A stretch of 24,350 bases of DNA from Clostridiales bacterium (GTDB lineage: Bacteria; Bacillota; Clostridia; Oscillospirales; Oscillospiraceae), in contig JAHAEW010000047.1 of the NCBI GenBank assembly GCA_018374635.1, positions 1-24,350 of the forward strand, written 5' to 3'. The notes under the pieces were generated by a model. That model made no database searches, was not told the origin of the DNA, and was given only the letters and a program-made list of their open reading frames with translations. The position numbers were made by a program, and so were the translations under genes. Positions 22,278 to 24,350 of the stretch are shown in pieces (position 1 is the first letter of the stretch; every line of letters begins with the position of its first letter).

Positions 22278-22826
22278 ATGACCGGTTCGGAGCGCAGAAA
22301 GCATATTGTGGATCGTATCAGACAAAGTCAGAAACCTGTGTCGGGGACCGTGCTGGCCAGGGAATGTCAGGTCAGCCGACAGGTGATCGTGCAGGATATT
22401 GCGCTGATCCGGGCTGCGGGTCATGACATCCTCTCGACCCACCGGGGATACCGGCTGCAGGAAAGGCGGCAGGCGAGCCGGGTGTTTCAGGTGAGACATA
22501 CCGACGCCCAGATCGAGGAGGAGCTCTTTACCATCGTGGATCTGGGGGGGAGCGTGAAAAACGTGATGGTAGACCATCAGGTCTACGGCCGGGTGCAGGC
22601 GCCGCTGCTGATTTCCTCCCGCCGCACGGCCAGCACCTTTCTGGAGGAGATCCACAGCGGGAAATCCAGCCCGCTCAAACATCTTACCTCGGACTATCAC
22701 TACCATCTGATCCAGGCCGACCGCGAGGATACGCTGGATCTGATCCAAGAGGCGCTGCGCGAAAAGGGGTTCCTGATTTCGGTTTCCGGGGAAGGGGAAG
22801 CTGGAAGTATGCGCTGTGATGAATGA
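22278..22826 (+). CDS. niaR: NAD biosynthesis repressor with 3H domain
   Basis: This 182-residue protein has an N-terminal winged helix-turn-helix (about 5-60, VLARECQVSRQVIVQDIALIRAAG) and a C-terminal 3H domain, named for three conserved histidines; candidates are H in MVDHQVYG and the pair in DYHYHLI, with another in LKHL. In Firmicutes NiaR (YrxA) binds niacin through this domain and represses nad and niacin-uptake genes. AAAGGA lies ten bases before the ATG. As the last gene of the nad operon it probably represses its own promoter at 19195-19239. Confidence 0.9.
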   Translation: MTGSERRKHIVDRIRQSQKPVSGTVLARECQVSRQVIVQDIALIRAAGHDILSTHRGYRLQERRQASRVFQVRHTDAQIEEELFTIVDLGGSVKNVMVDHQVYGRVQAPLLISSRRTASTFLEEIHSGKSSPLKHLTSDYHYHLIQADREDTLDLIQEALREKGFLISVSGEGEAGSMRCDE

Positions 22827-22894
22827 CTCCCGGACAACAGGACAAGCGATAAAAAGTTCATGGAGGTTTTCCAAACAACCCCAGTCAAATTTCT

Positions 22895-22923
22895 GCATAT
22901 GATGGCAATTCCTGCGGATACTA
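22895..22923 (+). promoter_or_regulatory. Sigma-G-like promoter of spoVT
   Basis: GCATA (22895-22899) and GATACTA (22917-22923) are 17 bases apart. They match the forespore sigma-G consensus GHATR / CATWHTA except for the first base of the -10. In B. subtilis spoVT is sigma-G dependent. The gap 22827-22894 before it shows no clear terminator for the nad operon. Confidence 0.55.
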
Positions 22924-22962
22924 TCTCTGTCTGAACAAGTAACCGTGGGAGGAATCATGGAT

Positions 22963-23505
22963 ATGAAAGCAACTGGAATTGTGCGCAGGATCGACGATCT
23001 TGGCCGTGTGGTGATCCCCAAGGAGATCCGCAGAACCATGCGTATCCGGGAGGGCGACCCCCTGGAGATTTATACAAACAGCGAGGGCGGAGTGATCTTC
23101 AAGAAGTATTCCCTGATGGGAGGACTGGGGGATTTCGCGGGACAGATGTGTGAGACCCTGAATAAGACTACCGGGCGGATTTCGGTCATTACCGACCGGG
23201 ACACCTGTCTGGCGGTGGCAGGCGGCGGAAAACGGGATTTGACAGACAAGCGGATCTCTTCCGCGCTGGAGCAGATCATGGAGGGCCGGGGTATCTACCA
23301 GTATCAGAGCGGAGAGGCGCCCATTACGGTCGCTGAGGACAATCACCGCTATTTCGTGGCCTGTGCCGCCCCCATTCTCTCAGAGGGAGACGTACTGGGC
23401 TGTGTGGTCTTTGCCGGGAATGAGGAAGAGCTCCTGACCGACGAGACGGATTATAAGCTGGTACAGACCATCGCAGGATTTCTTGGACGTCATATGGAGA
23501 GCTGA
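22963..23505 (+). CDS. spoVT: Stage V sporulation protein T, AbrB-type regulator
   Basis: The 180-residue protein begins MKATGIVRRIDDLGRVVIPKEIRRTMRIREGDPLEI, which is the AbrB/SpoVT swapped-hairpin DNA-binding domain (about 1-50) almost as in Bacillus SpoVT (178 residues). A GAF-like C-terminal domain (about 60-178) follows. SpoVT tunes gene expression in the developing forespore. GGGAGG (22947-22952) is ten bases before ATG 22963, and the family begins MKATG, so I chose this ATG over 22957 or the GTG at 22945. It stands alone, behind a sigma-G-like promoter. Confidence 0.93.
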   Translation: MKATGIVRRIDDLGRVVIPKEIRRTMRIREGDPLEIYTNSEGGVIFKKYSLMGGLGDFAGQMCETLNKTTGRISVITDRDTCLAVAGGGKRDLTDKRISSALEQIMEGRGIYQYQSGEAPITVAEDNHRYFVACAAPILSEGDVLGCVVFAGNEEELLTDETDYKLVQTIAGFLGRHMES

Positions 23506-23515
23506 AACAGGGCCG

Positions 23516-23566
23516 CCGCACCGCGCCGCTTCCGGAGGGATGACCACCGGGCGCGGCGCGGTGCGG
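23516..23566. repeat. GC-rich hairpin downstream of spoVT
   Basis: The 14-base arms 23516-23529 and 23553-23566 (CCGCACCGCGCCGC and its complement) are perfect, around a 23-base loop. No T-run follows on either strand. It may end the spoVT transcript weakly or protect its 3' end. Confidence 0.5.
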
Positions 23567-23616
23567 TCTGACGTGGGGGAAGAGGAACTTGTTTGATACA
23601 GAAAACACAGTCCTCC

Positions 23617-23645
23617 TTGCACAATATGCCCCTCTTTGATATACT
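23617..23645 (+). promoter_or_regulatory. Sigma-A promoter of thpR
   Basis: TTGCAC (23617-23622) and TATACT (23640-23645) are 17 bases apart. Transcription would begin near 23652, shortly before the AAAGGGGG binding site and the ATG at 23676. Confidence 0.8.
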
Positions 23646-23675
23646 TAGATAGGAAACAGCAAAGGGGGATTATTT

Positions 23676-24215
23676 ATGCGCCTGTTCATTGCCGTATCCC
23701 TGCCTCCTCTCTGGAAGGATCGGATGGATACGGCCACGCACTATCTGAAGACACATACCGAGCACTGCATCCCCACACCGCGGGGAACCTTTCATTTGAC
23801 GCTGGCCTTCCTGGGCGAGACAGACCGCCTGACAGACGTCATTCAAGCCATGGATCAGGTCCATGGTGCGCCGTTCCCCCTGATCAGCTCTGGAATCGGA
23901 CAGTTCCCGCTGAAAGAGGGGGACCTCTGGTGGATGGGAATCGAGTCCACACCGCCGCTGATGGATCTCCAGGCACAGCTGGCAGATTCGCTGCGCGGCG
24001 CCGGTTTTGAGATCAGTGATAAGCCCTATCAGCCGCACGCCAGCCTTGCGCGTCAGGTCAAGCCCAAGCCGGATCTGGATGTGGCTGAGTTGGAGCGCCT
24101 TCTTCCGCCCATGAGCTTTGAGGTGCGCTATATGACACTTTTTCGTTCGGATTGGGATCGGGGAAATCTCTTCTATACCCCGCTTCACCGCACAATGCTT
24201 ACCGAAGAGAATTGA
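23676..24215 (+). CDS. thpR: RNA 2',3'-cyclic phosphodiesterase (LigT/2'-5' RNA ligase family)
   Basis: The 179-residue protein has the two catalytic HxT/S motifs of the 2H phosphoesterases: HLTL with H40 and T42, and HASL with H121 and S123. The opening MRLFIAVSLP and the FLGE stretch after the first motif are typical of ThpR. Family enzymes open 2',3'-cyclic phosphates on RNA ends, and some members ligate RNA halves in vitro; the cellular role is poorly defined. It is monocistronic, with its own promoter and terminator. Confidence 0.92.
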   Translation: MRLFIAVSLPPLWKDRMDTATHYLKTHTEHCIPTPRGTFHLTLAFLGETDRLTDVIQAMDQVHGAPFPLISSGIGQFPLKEGDLWWMGIESTPPLMDLQAQLADSLRGAGFEISDKPYQPHASLARQVKPKPDLDVAELERLLPPMSFEVRYMTLFRSDWDRGNLFYTPLHRTMLTEEN

Positions 24216-24227
24216 CGAAAAGAAAAA

Positions 24228-24252
24228 ACAGGACAGGCACAGCCTGTCCTGT
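24228..24252 (-). terminator. Hairpin oriented as a terminator for leftward transcription
   Basis: ACAGGACAGGC (24228-24238) pairs with GCCTGTCCTGT (24242-24252) around three bases. On the minus strand the stem is followed by TTTTTTCTTTTC, while rightward no T-run follows. No leftward gene is visible, so it may stop antisense transcription into thpR; it could still help stop thpR. Confidence 0.5.
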
Positions 24253-24269
24253 CAGCCTGTCGAAAAAGT

Positions 24270-24289
24270 CCAGCAAAAGCTGGGGTTTT
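24270..24289 (+). terminator. Small terminator downstream of thpR
   Basis: CCAGC (24270-24274) pairs with GCTGG (24279-24283) around AAAA, and GGTTTT follows. The stem is short but correctly placed to end the thpR transcript. Confidence 0.45.
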
Positions 24290-24329
24290 ACGTTTGTAAG
24301 AGGTAAAATAGAAGCAGGTGGTGAGAAAG

Positions 24330-24350
24330 ATGCTGGAACGCGGGAAGATG
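24330..24350 (+). CDS. Start of a further gene, cut by the window end
   Basis: ATG at 24330 opens MLERGKM, with AGGTGG (24316-24321) eight bases before it and an AT-rich TAAAAT string at 24304-24309 that could be a -10. Seven codons are too few to name it. The opening recalls GerAB-type germination permeases, which would suit the nearby spoVT, but this is only a guess. Confidence 0.3.

Noticed and set aside
22274..22283. Palindrome GGTCATGACC over the niaR start codon as an operator
   Set aside because: At ten bases and overlapping the start codon inside an operon, it is probably chance; it shares only GTCATG with the nadA repeat.
1..24350. CRISPR arrays, tRNA or rRNA genes, insertion sequences and prophage
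   Set aside because: I found no regularly spaced repeats, tRNA-like cloverleaf, transposase or integrase frames, or terminal repeats with target duplications.

Overview
The window reads as chromosomal DNA from a GC-rich, anaerobic, endospore-forming member of the Clostridia. I infer a gut Oscillospiraceae of the Flavonifractor/Lawsonibacter kind. The support is indirect: strong GGAGG-type ribosome binding sites with some GTG/TTG starts, a SpoVT homologue, oxygen-sensitive 2-hydroxyacyl-CoA-dehydratase-like Fe-S proteins, and sigma-A-like promoters embedded in GC-rich coding DNA. I see no tRNA, rRNA, CRISPR array, insertion sequence or phage gene. Coding density is high and no intergenic gap exceeds about 290 bases. 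Layout, left to right: (1) 1-257, two hairpins (the second a probable terminator) and an AT-rich upstream region. (2) 258-2258, an OmpR-type response regulator and its histidine kinase; the kinase reading frame is broken by one missing base near 1629. (3) 2394-5601, a three-gene unit with its own promoter: an MGDG-synthase/UgtP-like glycosyltransferase, a YbhN/LPG-synthase-type membrane protein and a ROK sugar kinase. (4) 5610-5649, a hairpin able to terminate in both directions between converging units. (5) 8447 down to 5758 on the minus strand, a CitA/DcuS-type sensor kinase, its response regulator and a small two-helix membrane protein. (6) 8603-9085, a DUF2798 membrane protein just upstream of the ATP synthase genes. 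(7) 9156-15514, the complete F1Fo ATP synthase operon atpBEFHAGDC with a terminator. (8) 15635-19144, four genes joined by ATGA overlaps: a double-cubane-cluster protein (YjiM-like), its ATP-driven activator (YjiL-like), a DUF3343 protein and a cysteine desulfurase of the EF2568 type. (9) 19195-22826, nadA-nadB-nadC-niaR for de novo NAD synthesis, with inverted repeats in the promoter that are candidate NiaR operators. (10) 22895-23505, spoVT behind a sigma-G-like promoter. (11) 23617-24289, thpR with its promoter and terminator. (12) 24330-24350, the first codons of a further gene. How the genes fit together: the glycosyltransferase, membrane protein and sugar kinase could form a glycolipid pathway; the ATP synthase c-subunit lacks the Na+ ligands known from Na+-dependent relatives and is predicted to use protons; the four-gene Fe-S module pairs a reductase and its activator with a likely sulfur-mobilising pair and is the most interesting candidate system here; the nad operon appears to encode its own NAD/niacin-responsive repressor.
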